Part shown: positions 42,002-54,480 of the stretch, in pieces
Layout: each line of letters opens with the position of its first letter
Numbering within the stretch: position 1 is the stretch's first letter
Assembly: GCA_036852015.1 (NCBI GenBank)
Contig: JAANDG010000125.1
Span: 1-64,000 of the forward strand
Length of the DNA stretch: 64,000 nt
DNA from: Pelodera strongyloides
Lineage: Eukaryota > Nematoda > Chromadorea > Rhabditida > Rhabditidae
Direction: 5' to 3'
Translations under genes and position numbers: made by a program
The notes under the pieces: generated by a model
Databases searched by the model: none
The model's input: only the letters and a program-made list of their open reading frames with translations
What the model was told of the DNA's origin: nothing

Positions 42002-45000
42002 AATTTACCTTAATTTACGGAAATAATGGCTGACCAAACAAGTATTCAAGAATGATAAATACAAGCAAGCAAAGAGCAAAATTTATTTAGTTAGGAAAGG
42101 CCACAACGATTTACTTAGCTACAAGGAGCAAGGAGGGGAGGATAAGTGTGTAAATAACTTTTAAAAAAACGTGAAAGAGGAAGAAATATAAAAACAAAAG
42201 GTGTAACCGTGTTACAGGAATGACAGCTAACTTTTGTATGCAAAAATAGTTGACCGGGCAATGGGAAAGACAAAGCAAACGTGAGCAAGAAGGTGACTGA
42301 ATGACTAAACAACGCAGAAATGCAAAATAATAAGCCATTTGCAGGATCCGACAAAAAGGACCACGTAAGGCTTAGTTGGAACAAGAGAGTGTATGGGGAG
42401 GTCGGAGGGGGCAGGAGGTGCGAGGAAAATATCACCCCACCACACAGCAATAGATTCAGCAGCACTCAAAAGAAGCAAACAAACTTTCGCAACGCTAGTA
42501 TGCAAAAAATGCTGACGTTCACTAAGCAAGACTAGTGGGCAGCTGCAGAGGGCGCTGACACTTGTGCAGCCATTGAAAAATTAGTGGCGTCGTAATAAAA
42601 TACAATAAACTGGACGGTTGATATCAGAAAAACAGTATCATACAGCAAACTACACAACAAGAAAAAACGTTCCCTCACTGGTTCAGTTAAAGAACTAAGA
42701 AGCGGCTCTGGCAACCTATTCACCTTGAAAGATAATTATCTATATAATTTCTAGTAAATTTGAAAACACAAGTGACAGGTTGTCAATTCGCGACAACCTG
42801 AAATGTACGACTAGTTTCAAACTGCCCATACATGGACGAGGAAAACGATCAGAAAACTTAAAGCGAAATGACACCCAGTTTAGGGTTTTTTCACCAAAAA
42901 TAGTTTAAATAATTTAATTAATGAAAATCACCATTAAAATTACCATAAATGGATAGGAACTGAAAAAATAGCAAAGCAAAAACATAACTACTCGCATTTT
43001 GTATGGAAAAATTGTCCATTGTGATAGCCTAATACATTTCACCCACGCACCCAAAAATTTAATCTCCCGCTTAATAGCCATTCCGAGATTTGTATTTTGG
43101 ATTTACTCGTAGTGTTCATTTCAAATCTAGACACACAGTTGGTAAAACACCCGTCGTAGAGGGGGTGTGGCCAGAGTTGTTGTGCGTTCATAACCATTTG
43201 GGGAACCGCCCAAAATTACGGTAATAATTTTGCAGAATAATATATCAAAATTTGTATAATTTTGCAATAAACACTGAATATTATGTCTTAGACCTTTTTA
43301 TAATATATAATTTGGCTAATTTGTGAAATAAACATTTAAATAAATAATATATGTAAATACTGGAGATATTCGCTCATTGGCTGCGTCCCTAAACAAACTT
43401 TGATAGATCGCTGAAGAATGAGCTGAGGGGAACGCAGCTGATATATTTATTATATTGGGCAGAGAAAGAAAAATTCCACAGTCATTGGCTATTTGACAAT
43501 GACTAATCTGGTAGTAGTTTGTTAAGTTCGCTTGTTTACCTATCCAAACGGTTTTTATTGCGCTTCATGTAATTCATGCCTCTAAGATATTGACTGTCAA
43601 CTAACTGTAGGACGGACCGCTCCAGTGTGTCTACTGAGTAGGAATAGTAGGTAAATCAACACATAAAATAACCTTGTTTTTCAAAATCCTACGTGAAGCT
43701 TAGGGTCTACCCTTCCTACATAGCGACATAGCCATAGCTTCCTTGTCCTTCTCCGCGGCCGGTTGTCAAAAATTTTCTGCTGGACGTTTATTCTTATTCA
43801 TTACATTGCCGCATATGGACAGTCAGGACAGACTGATTGTGAGAGCCCAGTACAATTTCACACCAACAACACTCATCAGAATCATCTATTCCACCCGAAG
43901 GTATGACGCGTGTGTCAAGTTTATTGATTTAATTTGAACAATAAGCAGGTTCAGAAAGGTTGAAGATACACACACATATCTCCGACTCCGACCCATTACT
44001 TGCCCATACGTCACATAGAATCTGCACTACACGTACACAGTCATAGCGACTGGCTAGTAGAAGAACATTGAGGCCAGCTAACAGACTGGAAAGACTTCTA
44101 TACCGAACAGGGCGCTGTAGACTGCTGGTAGCAATGTTGATACAATTCAGTTTTGATGACCTCAGCGGGATGTGGACTGCGGACAGAGACTGCGATGTGA
44201 CACCACTAAACTTTAGTAGTTGAAAAGCGATAAAAAAAGGTCCTCGGATGAGAACTCGCCAACCATTCCTATACGACGCGTACAGAGATCGTATTCACTC
44301 TCGAGGGTAAAATTTTTCCGGAGGCAGCTTTTCTCTAGAGACGATTTCCCCCTTTCTTATAGGAAAGTTTGCATGCATGTGAAGTCTCCGCGACTATTTG
44401 TGGAAGTAAACATAACGTTTTTTTCGCTCCCAGCCGGTCCGCTCCAATAGGTTTTTTTCCATGGGTAGATGTAGTAGTAAATACGGGCTCAGAATGAGCA
44501 CCAGATGCCCGAAAAGGTTCAACACTTTTTTGTACGCACACTTGTTACTTGCTATCGACTCCTATTGTACACAAGGACCTTGGTGTTACATAGATAAAAA
44601 CCGTCCAGTTTGTTTCGGCTCTCTGACTTTGACAGGTTTCACAGTGAAATATTTGAATACTACCGCGGTAGAACAATCTGGCTTGCCAGACTTGCCACTA
44701 AAAGTTCGGCACAATTTCAGTCTTGTAAACTATAGTAACTATTGTAACAATCATCTATAGTGTTTTTTACATGCGCTTATTTTTCTTGATGTACCTTTAC
44801 TTTCATTATATAAAAAATAAACCCGTAAAAAGTCCAAGTAGTAATGATTTGCTCATTTTATATGAAACAACCAAAATAATTGCTGTTTACCATATAACTG
44901 CATCATATTGCATGATTCGTTGTGTGATTTGTAAAGCGCTTTATTATTAACCTATGATTGGGCGCGCGGGTTACACTGCGTGCGTTTACAAGTTCTGTTC

Positions 45001-45170
45001 AAAATTGGGGCAACAAGTATACCAAAAAACCGTCGTGTTTCCATCAAATCTACCGTAATTTGGAACCAAACGTGCAAAAAAAAAAAAAAAAAGAGAAAAA
45101 TAAAAAAATTCTCGTGTAGTCCTTTTTTTAAGTATAATTGAAAAAATGCAAAATACCCATTGTGTGAGCA
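42002..45170. other. AT-rich region with weak coding signals
   Basis: No recognised gene. It includes a short inverted pair, CAGGTTGTC and GACAACCTG, at about 42776-42801, an isolated CTTAAAGCGAAATGACACCC at 42857-42876 that resembles the TTAA-MITE end, and the doubtful two-exon reading frame listed separately. Confidence 0.4.
43815..44223 (+). CDS. Possible two-exon small protein, unrecognised
   Basis: Exon 43815-43900 (ATG; MDSQDRLIVRAQYNFTPTTL) ends at a GTATGA donor in phase 2. Exon 44151-44223 begins after ACAATTCAG and continues in phase to TGA, giving 52 residues. The split is phase-consistent, but the product is short and matches nothing I know. It could be a fragment of a larger or decayed gene. 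Confidence 0.25.
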
Positions 45171-45171
45171 C

Positions 45172-45690
45172 TTTTCTTAGTGACTACTGGGTGTGTAAAC
45201 CTGGAAAAGGTGACAAAATGTTTCAAACAATCAGAATTTAATAGCAAACTAATGATTACCCAATAACACCGCTAAAATACTACATTTTTGTAAAATCAGC
45301 AGAACCATAATTTTTGAAGTAACAAGGCACCGACACGAATAACGGCGTGCATTTTTTCTCAGCGACTACTGTGGATACATATCTGGAAAAGGTGTCAAAA
45401 TGTTCCAAATAATCCGAATTTTTTAGCAAACCGAAATTTATTTAGATTAGTGGCCTGGAAGATATTTTATTTTTGTGTCAAAGTTAATGTAAAGAAATTC
45501 GACGCCTCGAGATGAATAACGGCGTGCATTTTTTCTCAGCGAGTACTTGGTTTCAGGACCTGCCAATGGTTTCAAAATGTGCAGAAAACACTGAATTTTT
45601 TAGCAAACCTTTTTTATCCAAATTTTGCCTAGTATAAAATACTTTATTTTTGTATCAAAGTCCAGAAACAGAATTAAAAATTCGCCAATC
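45172..45690. repeat. Three diverged tandem units of about 174 bp
   Basis: The core AACGGCGTGCATTTTTTCTC recurs at about 45342 and 45516 (174 bp apart), with a more diverged first unit starting near 45172. Each unit also has an AAAGGTGTCAAAATGT-like and a TTTAGCAAAC-like segment at matching offsets. Confidence 0.7.
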
Positions 45691-45835
45691 CCGATTTTCT
45701 GATCAATATTTCGTCATTGCGGATCTTCGCGTACTTTTGGTTTCCAGCCTACCCCAAAAGTTTTTCGGCTTTTCCAACTGTGGACACTAGTGCAAATCCA
45801 TACGTCAAATTCCTAATGCAACCACACCAGAAAGT

Positions 45836-45906
45836 GGAACCCGTAGCCGAGTGGTAGCGCTCTCTCTTTTTGTGCGAGAGGTCCCGGGTTCGACCCCACA
45901 GGCGGC
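45836..45906 (+). repeat. tRNA-like sequence with A and B boxes
   Basis: TAGCCGAGTGGTAGCGC matches a Pol III A box and GGGTTCGACCCC a B box, with a CTCTC/GAGAG stem between them around a 9-base loop. The acceptor stem does not close, so a SINE head is more likely than a tRNA gene. Confidence 0.5.
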
Positions 45907-45989
45907 AAACAATTTTGCGTGAAATATTCCTTTCCGAGAACGAGAAAGGAGCTGTCTGTTCGCTTTAAAGTGCATGGCGCATGACGAGG

Positions 45990-46690
45990 TCCACCAACAC
46001 AGCAAAACTAGGCAAGTCCCGCCCGCCCGGAAATGCAACCGACGCACGCTGTTTTTTCCACTTTTTAGCTCCGCCCACCAACTAAAACATGCGTTTGCTG
46101 AGCTGAATTTTTTTGAAACAAATGAAAAAGACTGTGTGAAATTGTGAAATGGTATGGAATGATGAATTATATGACTGTGTCTTTATCAACGGATTATTTC
46201 ACTGAGTCCCGATCTAAAGATGAGTCTCAGTTGTACCTAAAAGGTTCTGCCTGTAGAATATTACGGAGTCTTCACTTCACCGTGGTCAATGTCAAGTTCA
46301 CCGAACCTTTCATCTCAAGCTGTTGCTTAAATACACTAAAACAATTCCACCGAGCCTTCATCTAAAGCTGAGAGGCGTACAACAATACCTCTTTCACTGA
46401 GCCTTTTTCTAAATGTGAGGCTTAAAGGCGTTGTCTAAAACTAGGATCACCAGTACTTCTAAAAAAGGTTCCGTCTGTCCAATATTTCACTAAGCCTTCA
46501 TTAGAGTTGGCCCATTTCACTAAACCTTCACCATGGTTCGCCATTTTCACTGCCAAAACAATTTCTCTTTCGAAAAAAATCACTTTTCCAGTTTGGCAAA
46601 CAGGTGGGCGGAGCCAAAAAAGTGGAAAAAACAGCGTGCGTCGGTTGCATTTTCGGGTGGGCGGGACTTGCCTAGTTTTGCTGATGGGGT
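45990..46690. mobile_element. Fold-back element with about 90-bp inverted arms
   Basis: The left arm, about 45990-46085 (GCAACCGACGCACGCTGTTT inside), and the right arm, 46596-46690, are inverted copies differing at only a few positions. Between them lies about 500 bp of AT-rich sequence with a loosely repeated TTTCACTGAGCCTTCA motif. The tRNA-like sequence at 45836 lies just outside the left arm. No TSD was recognised. Confidence 0.65.
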
Positions 46691-46974
46691 CTCGATGTAT
46701 GGCAAAAATTGCCGGATTTTGCTTCCAAGTATGGCTTTAATTACCGTAGATTGGCACTACACGAGAACAACTACAGACCGCCAAAAAATGGTCCCGCGGC
46801 GTTCGCCACAGGACTATTTTTTTGGGAGCATGCATAAACTGTGCATTTTCGCCTCCTCTAGTATTATCAGTGGTGCATTTTCTAACTTTCAAAGGTGTAT
46901 GTAAAATCGTACACGAGATGCAATTTGATACTTGGAAGCAAAATGCGCTGTTTTTGCCATACATCGAGACCCCA
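46684..46974. mobile_element. MITE-like inverted repeat, GGGGTCTCGATGTATGG ends
   Basis: GGGGTCTCGATGTATGGCAA on the left and its inverse on the right (TTGCCATACATCGAGACCCC) frame about 290 bp. The similarity extends to TTTTGCTTCCAAGTAT. It is related by its GGGGT-start and CCAAGTAT motif to the element at 2932-3090. Flanks do not show a clear duplication. Confidence 0.6.
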
Positions 46975-48940
46975 TGACTCAGTCGACCTCGCATGACGTT
47001 GATGCCAATCTGACACAGCATGCCATGATAGGTGAACGTTTTATATTATGACCATTATCTGCCTTCTGAATATTACAAAAACATTCAGGACATCCTTCAA
47101 AACCCGACCTGTGCAGCCGAATATATCAAACTCGGCGTAACACTATTTCGACCACTTTCGCGCTAGCCTCTGCTTTTTTACATATTTCTCTAACCTGCAC
47201 TTGAAAGCAAATAACGCAAGGGCAGGGGGGCACTTTAGATAAAAATATAGTTTACGTGTTGTTACACCAATTCTGGGCGTGGCGTGGGTGCAGTCTCACG
47301 CCAAAAATTTAAAGGTGTATCAAAAAAATCAAAACCATATGTGGCACTTTGCCAAATTTCAAAATTTTCATTCGGGTACGGTACTGAGCATTCTTTAGAT
47401 CATAGATAATCTATCGTGCTGATTGCAGTAATTAAAAAACCGCTATCCTGCTGATTACAGTACTATAAAAAAACTGCAAAAACTATGTTGTTTTATTTCA
47501 TTTTATGACTAAGCAAGTTAATAGAAATGAACAACGCAGTGTAGCGCAAGAGGGAACCGATCGATGTCCGGCACGTTCCCAAAAAGAAGAGAACGTGGCC
47601 GCATGAATCACGAAAAACACGATTTCCCGCCAATACGCGAGTACGAAATAATTCCTGGAAACTTTGAATATGCAAGTCGAATATGCACTGCTCCCGATGC
47701 ACTGCTCCCGATGCACTGCTGCCATCAACGAACTTACGCACGAACGCTGGGAATATGCTCCCCAGCCTCCCAGTGGGAAGTGAGAGGAGAGTGCTTTGGC
47801 TAATTGGGTGGGAATTGTGCGTGTGTAAGGTATCCCGCTGACAGCATAATTACTTATAACATCGCCTATTTCTCCGCTAAAAATAAGCTAGACAAGAAAC
47901 AAAGTTAGTTGCTTATTGAAACGAATGTTTACATTTTTTATCTGTGTTGGGTGTTCACTCTCGGAACCCGTGAAATGGATGGCATAATCGACTGATAATG
48001 AACAAATTACGGACAATTTAAAAATATTTCATCAACGATATAATGGTCCAAGTGATGCAGCTCTTATGCGAACTGAGCATCCCTATATATAGTTCAGACG
48101 ATTAAAAACAATTTGAATTGCACATATGACATCTTTTCGTCTCAACTACCAATGCAATGTTGCCTAACACGTTGAGCAAAATAACAGTCAACAAATAAAA
48201 AACCCATCAAATAACGAATACGTATTATATTATCAGTGATAAAGCTACAACACCATCTACGAGTCAAAATAAATAAACAAACAAACAAACCTACACCCTA
48301 AGCCTATAACTATAAGCATCGTACATACTAATGACAGCATAGGCATAGCAATGACAGCAGATATACTACGCAAGTACAAACATGGCAAGGGTACACACTA
48401 ATGAGTCGTGAGGAATCTAATAAATCTCGAGCTGATAAAAAACGCTAAGGTCAATATAAAAAGGATTTTTTGTTCTTTATGTCGATTCCTCATCATATAT
48501 GTGGCGATATTTGTTGGATCCGATGGAAAATCGAAATAAAAGGAAGTGTCTAGGCGACAGCACAAGAAATAAGATTATTCGAGACCGGTGGGGGCGAGAA
48601 AATAACCGTTCAGGTAGAGCTGCAGTGTAAAGGTGAAGGTTCGCAACTTTCACATCAAATCTAAGTAACGCTCTACAACTAACTACGAGTTCTAGTGTTA
48701 TTGCAGTTGCAAATTTGAAGCAAAGGGTATACTGTTGTACACATCAACATTCTGCATTCGTTAGATATTGAAAATCTAGTACATAATCTGCTTATCCTCT
48801 CGTTGATCAGCATCCATAACATTCAACTCTTCTTCCTGCACGCACTCACGATCTCCACCCACCAACTCATCATATCTGAAATACAGTGGTGTTTATCTTC
48901 TTCCAGCGCCGAAACTTTGATGGTGCGGGGGTTGCCTACA
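46975..48940. other. Intergenic stretch, no gene seen
   Basis: A CTCCCGATGCACTG unit is repeated in tandem at about 47691-47718, and a short (AAAC)n run lies near 48273-48290. No exon is supported. Confidence 0.35.
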
Positions 48941-48942
48941 TT

Positions 48943-49062
48943 TCGCCGCAAACTTCACCGCCAGACTCTCGCCAGGTCCGTTTTTGCGAAAGGGGGCCAG
49001 TGCACTCGCCCGGACCTGGCGAGAGTCCGGCGAAGACTGGGCGAAGTGTGCGGCGAGATGGA
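48943..49062. repeat. GC-rich palindrome
   Basis: CGCCGCAAACTTCACCGCCA on the left and its near inverse on the right (GGCGAAGTGTGCGGCG) bracket an inner pair, CTCTCGCCAGGTCCG / CGGACCTGGCGAGAG. The whole forms an imperfect hairpin of about 120 bp just downstream of the integrase-zinc-domain gene. Confidence 0.65.
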
Positions 49063-49170
49063 GGCCAATCCCTTTTCTTTCGCCGGGCGCGCACAAACCT
49101 AGTTTCGTCAGTGCACAGTACTCTTTGATATAAATGTAGCCGCAATCACAATAAGCACGACGTCCGTTCT

Positions 49171-52100
49171 TTACCTGTCATAATTAGGAGTCAGGGTGGA
49201 GACAGACATTAAATAATTAGCATTGAGAACCGTAAACCACTTGCTAATGTGCAACCTATAAAATAGGAATGGCGTATTACCTGTCAACAGTAACCGTGTG
49301 CACTTCCTGCGCGCCTTCCATGCGCATAATGCCATCAATCTGTGTTTGAAGAACTTGTTCTTGCATCAATTGAATCTTGCGCTGGCGTTGGAGGAGCTAA
49401 GGAAAGAAAATTAACTTAATGACCTCGACTTTTTTTTCCAGGTATAGCTAATAGTTGTGCGCAGAATTTTGAATTCGTATCGGTGCTTCCGTCGCATAAA
49501 TATGCCGCCTTTACGCCATACCGGCACAGAAGATAAAAACTCTAACACTAATGAAACGTCGCGCCATTACCGCATTAAAAAGATGGTCCCAGAGCGCGCG
49601 GTTGGTGTGTCAAGGGGTTCAATTCCAAATGGCACACCTGAGGCGTACCTTGAGGGAACGCGGTAGATGCGCCAATTGTGCCACATGACATTCGTGCACC
49701 CGCTGTGCACCTTTCGGGCGAACCCTCTTTTTTCGCGCAGCGATGGCGCGGAGGTTAACATTGAATTGCAAATGTTACAGTAACCCACCTCTTTCTGCAG
49801 CATCACAACATCGGGATCCGTGCTCGGCATGAACATAATGGGAGCCAGAGGGCACAGGTCTGCTCTCTGGGCTTCCTCGAAGCTGTTGACGAGTTCGCCG
49901 GCATCATTCATCAATTTGTCGGGAGCATTGAGAATAGATGAGAATCTCTGACCTGCACCGCTGACATTCTGTCTGAAATATCAGAAAAAAATTAACCAAC
50001 CAAGACACCCCGTATTGGTCCAACATATAAACAACTAGCTGTTTTTTTTGAAGCAATGCGAATCAAGAGACTTACGCAAATTTCATCTGTGGTTTTCTGA
50101 TGGCCAGGCTTTTCCTATGCTTCTTGATACTCATTTGTTGATCATCAGTCTGATCGGAATGGTCTCCCTTTTGACGTTCATCCATGTATGCGGCTTCCTG
50201 ATCTAAAGTGATTCTTGTTGTTTCAGGAATTGTGTGCGGAATAAATAGATACCGAATAACAACACAAACTTGGTTCTAGTTATCGTAATTATAAAGCAAA
50301 GAATGCCTTTGCTCATTGCATTTCCGTCCTTCACGGGGAGGGCAGACGTGCACGGATATCTTGACCAGTCAGTGTCATCTCGAATGGTCTGAAAATAGAA
50401 TCTACAATAGTTATCAGAAACGATTTGTTATAAGGGAACAACAGCAGTGGTTCCAATAACAAAATTAATTTCAGTACATATGAGTACGTTGAAGAAAAGG
50501 GTTCATACTTCACACGAATCAAATATCATCCACTGTCGTCAACGACTAAAACTAAGTATAAGTATTCTAGAACCACGTACTGTAGAGTGTACGGTGTTTG
50601 CAGTCTTCTGATGGTATACCTGTCCACCCACTGTAATCATTTGTCCTTCTCCTTCCACACCCTCCTCCACTACGATGCTGCAAATGTTTGTTGAGGTCTC
50701 TCCCCTTTTAAAGTGAAATGCCGGACGGTTTTTGAAACACATCGAGTACACCAGTATTCTTATGCAGCTCAAGCAAAGGCATATATTAGACCAAAAAATC
50801 GAGCTAAATTCGAGCAACTTTGCATAAATACGTAAGAATTCAACTGTCTACGACGAGTTTCTAAAACCGGCCGGTATTTCACTGCTGCTATGGTACAACT
50901 GCTATAGTACGTGTCTTCATTTTGTCTTATAACAATTTTACCATCTGAAACAGTATCTCCAAAAGAGGAGAGTTGTGGGAAATCAACCTAGTGGGATGGA
51001 TGGTTATAAACACATATGCATTACAATCATCCATATCAAACTCACTGTTCTTCGTATTGATCGTCAGGGAAGACCTCGATGTATTCTTCTTTCTGAAATT
51101 GAACCAAAATAAATAGCTGCTTCAAAGGAAGGTAGATTGTCCTGTGGCCGGCTGTCCTGTGGACTCTTGCGTTTCGCGTTGCATATACAGTAACAGTTAC
51201 TCACATTGTTGAGTGGAATCAGGAATCCGGTTGCATTCTGAGCGAAACGAGACTTTTTCACATACGGTTGACGTTTGAACCCCTGAAAATTGGACTTAAA
51301 CTAATTCAGTATAAGCCGTAACGCACAAACCGACACCATTTGCTAACGAACCGCCTGATTTTGCCACGATACGATATTGAACTGCATTTGCATCAATTAC
51401 GGGGTTTCCTAAGCCAAAAAAACTTCCGTGTTTCTTTCAACTCTACCGTATTTTGGATCTACGAGAATATGTAATACAAGAACTTATAAGAATTTTCTCG
51501 TTCCAAAATACGGTAAATTTTAAACATACTTGGAAGCTCATTAGTCTCAAAATGCAAATATAGTGTATACGTATACTACAGTGAAAAGGCCTACAACGGA
51601 GGGGAAGATCTTGAGGCTTTGCTCTTGATCGTTGACAGTTTCCTTGAATGTGTAGGGTGTCATCCTCTGAACAGCAGCCATCCGCACCGCCTCCTCATCA
51701 ATTCCTTTCAAGGAAAACAGCTGAAATATCAACAAAATTGATTCAAACCTTCAGAAATTGAAACGTGAACACTCCTTGGAAAAAAAGGGCAAACGCTGAG
51801 AGATTTGTTGAAAGTACTGTAAGCCAAAATAGGGACAGTGCTGTTGTGTTATACACTGCTCGTATTAGTGAATAGAGATTTGCTAAAGGAAACTAATGCT
51901 TACCAATCTATCTCCTCCATTCGTCATGACGTCTTCCTGACTCCGCACTGAGACGATGAGGTCGAAGTCCTCGCCTACAAAGATAAGCACTCCAATGACT
52001 CAAGTTTTCTTTATTTTTCTTAATACCTTAACCGCATTCAAGTATGGCAGCAACACGCAGAGTTCTTCCGCGACAAACTTTGCCACTAGCTACCATTGTC

Positions 52101-54480
52101 AGAAAACGACACGAAAAAAGAATATTTCCGCTCTTGACTACGGTAACCCGTGGAACCGTTCTCAGGCGAATACCGCTGCGGGTCTTTATCAAAGAGATCC
52201 ACTGCTCCACACCATAACACAAGCAGAACACAAGTGTGCGTAAGATTTTCTACGACCCTGATTGACACGTTTGAGTGTGTGTACAGTTTGGTGCAGACAA
52301 AGTGCTCTGTTAAAAGGACTTACTCAACAAATCGATGGGGGCCTTGAATATCTTCCTTCCCTCAAGCTTCTTTTGCAAGCAAAAATCACAGCTATTGATG
52401 TAGTTACGGACATCGTTCTTGATCGATCGCCAGTACAATTTGCGGATAATTGTGAATTGCCTACAATATAATGAAGTTTGAAGGTTACATAACAGCTAAT
52501 ACAACACATTGTAGCGCAATTAGGTGCTAAGAGCAATTAGGGTAAGGGATACTTATGGTGTTATTTCCCTTAGATTTATCGTAAATCGCTAATGTTTGAA
52601 CGGGGAGAAGTGTGACTGTATGGTATAGAACCAACGTTCTCTTCATGCCCAGATGTCCGATCATGTCATGAATCCTCTCCACAACTCGCCGTGTCTCACC
52701 CCGTTTGACAACGATCTTCGGGTGATCGCCCAGCTAAATAAGAGATTCTACAATCATTGACACAGATACAAAGAGGAGAATCCAGTCAGAAGACGAGGTC
52801 GATGGCACCATGGCACCCCAAGATGGCGAAAGGCCCCGAAGGGAACTTAGCCAAGGGTATCTCTTACTTAGAAGTCGTGTAAAAGACCGAAAGCAAATAA
52901 AGTAAATGTTGACGAGTAATCAACGAATGTAATTTGTGTGTCACAATCACTATCTATTGTTCACATTAAGGACTAACAAAACCAAATACACGCGTGAAAA
53001 GTTGTGTTCCGTTATCGTTTACTCACAAGACATAAGATGAAAGCTTACCGGTCCGTTTGGATTGTAGTACAGCAGTGTCTCGTTATCAGAAGACAATATG
53101 AATTTAGTACACTTTGTCCTGAAAAGAGTGGCACGTATATCCTAATAGTATGCACTATAATAACTCGTAGCCGAGCAAAATGCGCTTTTAGGTTCAGACT
53201 ACGGTACCTCTGTGTTGATCTTGTTTCGCGAAGAACGCCCGATTTTGGTAATTATGCATTGTGGTTTCGTAATCCTGTACTTTTCTTACACAAGAATCGG
53301 AGAAATAACTTATTGGGTGGGTATTTGATGATTCCAGATATCGTGGATAAAAGTTCAAGATATGTGCGGTGTTCTGACACTATGATCTATGGGATGCTAC
53401 CCCGCCAACGCGAAACTTTGGACGGTGCGCGGCCTACAAAGAACCGGTGGCCCAGGTATGGCGACCCATCCATCGCGGGACCGGAGTAGGTCGCACACCG
53501 TCCAAGTTTCCTCAGAAATTAGATGACCTGCTTCCACGGGCACCCTATAATGTTTACACTTAGGTGTGATATAACTTACTTCCAGTGTGCGAAGCCCGCT
53601 CTCTCTGTTCCCTGCTCCACATGTGGAGGGAATCTTCCAATCTTCTTGAAGATAACGATGGAATCATACATGTGAAGATCCATACCACCGTACTCATCGG
53701 TATCCTAAAAGATTACCTCATCGTATGTGGACAACTCAAAGAAAAGTGGAAAACACGGTGCTGGGGTACTGCAGTATAGGTGAGAGATGAGAGTACAGTA
53801 GTAGCTGGACCGAAATAGGCGGTCTTATTTCTATTCAAACAATATTGTGTGACACTGTCGATCTTAATGATTACAATGAATCCCCATCAATCAGCGTCAG
53901 GGTCCGACAACCTCTGCATTTGAGCCAGTCATGCAGGTTAGGTTTGATCTAAGGTCTAAGTTGGCAAGTACGGACTACAAGGTGGAGTACATTATAAAGT
54001 GAAGTCAAAGCGCTATAACAGCGGTTTTTAAAACGGATTTTGAGAAATGCACTCCCATGAATCATACACCACGGACTTGGGATAAATACACTCCTGTGCA
54101 TCATATAGTCAATGTGTATTATTAAAATAAAAAATCGACCTCAATTCGGGCTCACTTAGCATAGACACATAGGAATGCAGTTGACCATCGTACTTTCAAA
54201 ACTGGCCGTTATCTACTTTAAATATAATTGTGCCCACCTGAACTTCTACCTCCTCAAGGTAGTGAGTGGTAGTCATCTCATCCCCATCGCCTTCCATCAC
54301 ATCCTAGAATGTAAAGTTGAGCATGTCGGCAGGAGTTACTCTTATTATAGAGAAGATAACCGATGACAAACATTTACCCCTGAAGACCAAACAATTTTTA
54401 AAAGTTTCTTTTAGGAATACGGGGCTAACCTCCACAATATAGTGCTCCATTTCTCGCGGTACATCGGAAGAAGTCAGCAT
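49171..54480 (-). CDS. Gene with Ty3/gypsy-type integrase HHCC zinc-binding domain (GIN1/ZBTB11-like module), no integrase core
   Basis: Sixteen exons agree in phase: 54430-54480 (ATG), 54238-54303, 53580-53704, 53049-53118, 52636-52733, 52324-52460, 51904-51974, then near 51585-51720, 51205-51282, 51045-51093, 50622-50680, 50339-50391, 50077-50201, 49790-49976, 49281-49396 and a stop right after the last junction (49171). Exons 3-6 read like the N terminus of a gypsy integrase: IGRFPPHVEQGTERAGFAHW, TLLYYNPNGP, then HDMIGHLGMKRT and LYWRSIKNDVRNYINSCDFC. This gives H-X4-H-X29-C-X2-C, a complete HHCC zinc site. The DDE catalytic core that should follow is absent. Instead come acidic and Lys-rich stretches and a Gln-rich helix (RQRKIQLMQEQVLQTQIDGI). 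GIN1 and ZBTB11 are known host proteins carrying this module. Role unknown; possibly chromatin or DNA binding by inference. Confidence 0.8.
49560..49745. repeat. GC-rich repeat patch in intron of the HHCC gene
   Basis: It shares GTTCAATTCCAAATGGC with the patch at 26.65 kb and has the same CGCGC/GTGCACC word content. It lies in the intron between the last two long exons. Confidence 0.45.
50705..50888. mobile_element. MITE family copy in HHCC-gene intron
   Basis: GAAATGCCGGACGGTTTTTG at the left and its inverse (AAAACCGGCCGGTATTTC) at the right frame about 180 bp. The core AAAAATCGAGCTAAATTCGA matches the copies at 8.7 and 54.1 kb. Confidence 0.65.
53410..53517. repeat. Inverted repeat in HHCC-gene intron
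   Basis: GAAACTTTGGACGGTGCGCG faces GTCGCACACCGTCCAAGTTTC about 60 bp away. The long open plus-strand frame across this region (53004-53489) overlaps a real minus-strand exon and is not considered coding. Confidence 0.5.
54008..54222. mobile_element. MITE family copy between exons 2 and 3 of the HHCC gene
   Basis: AACAGCGGTTTTTAAAACG at the left and TTTCAAAACTGGCCGTTAT at the right are inverted relatives. The core AAAAATCGACCTCAATTCGG is the family palindrome with changes. Confidence 0.55.

Noticed and set aside
53004..53489. Longest plus-strand frame in the area (161 codons)
   Set aside because: It overlaps, on the opposite strand, a phase-consistent exon of the HHCC gene and an inverted repeat; the product looks like no known protein.
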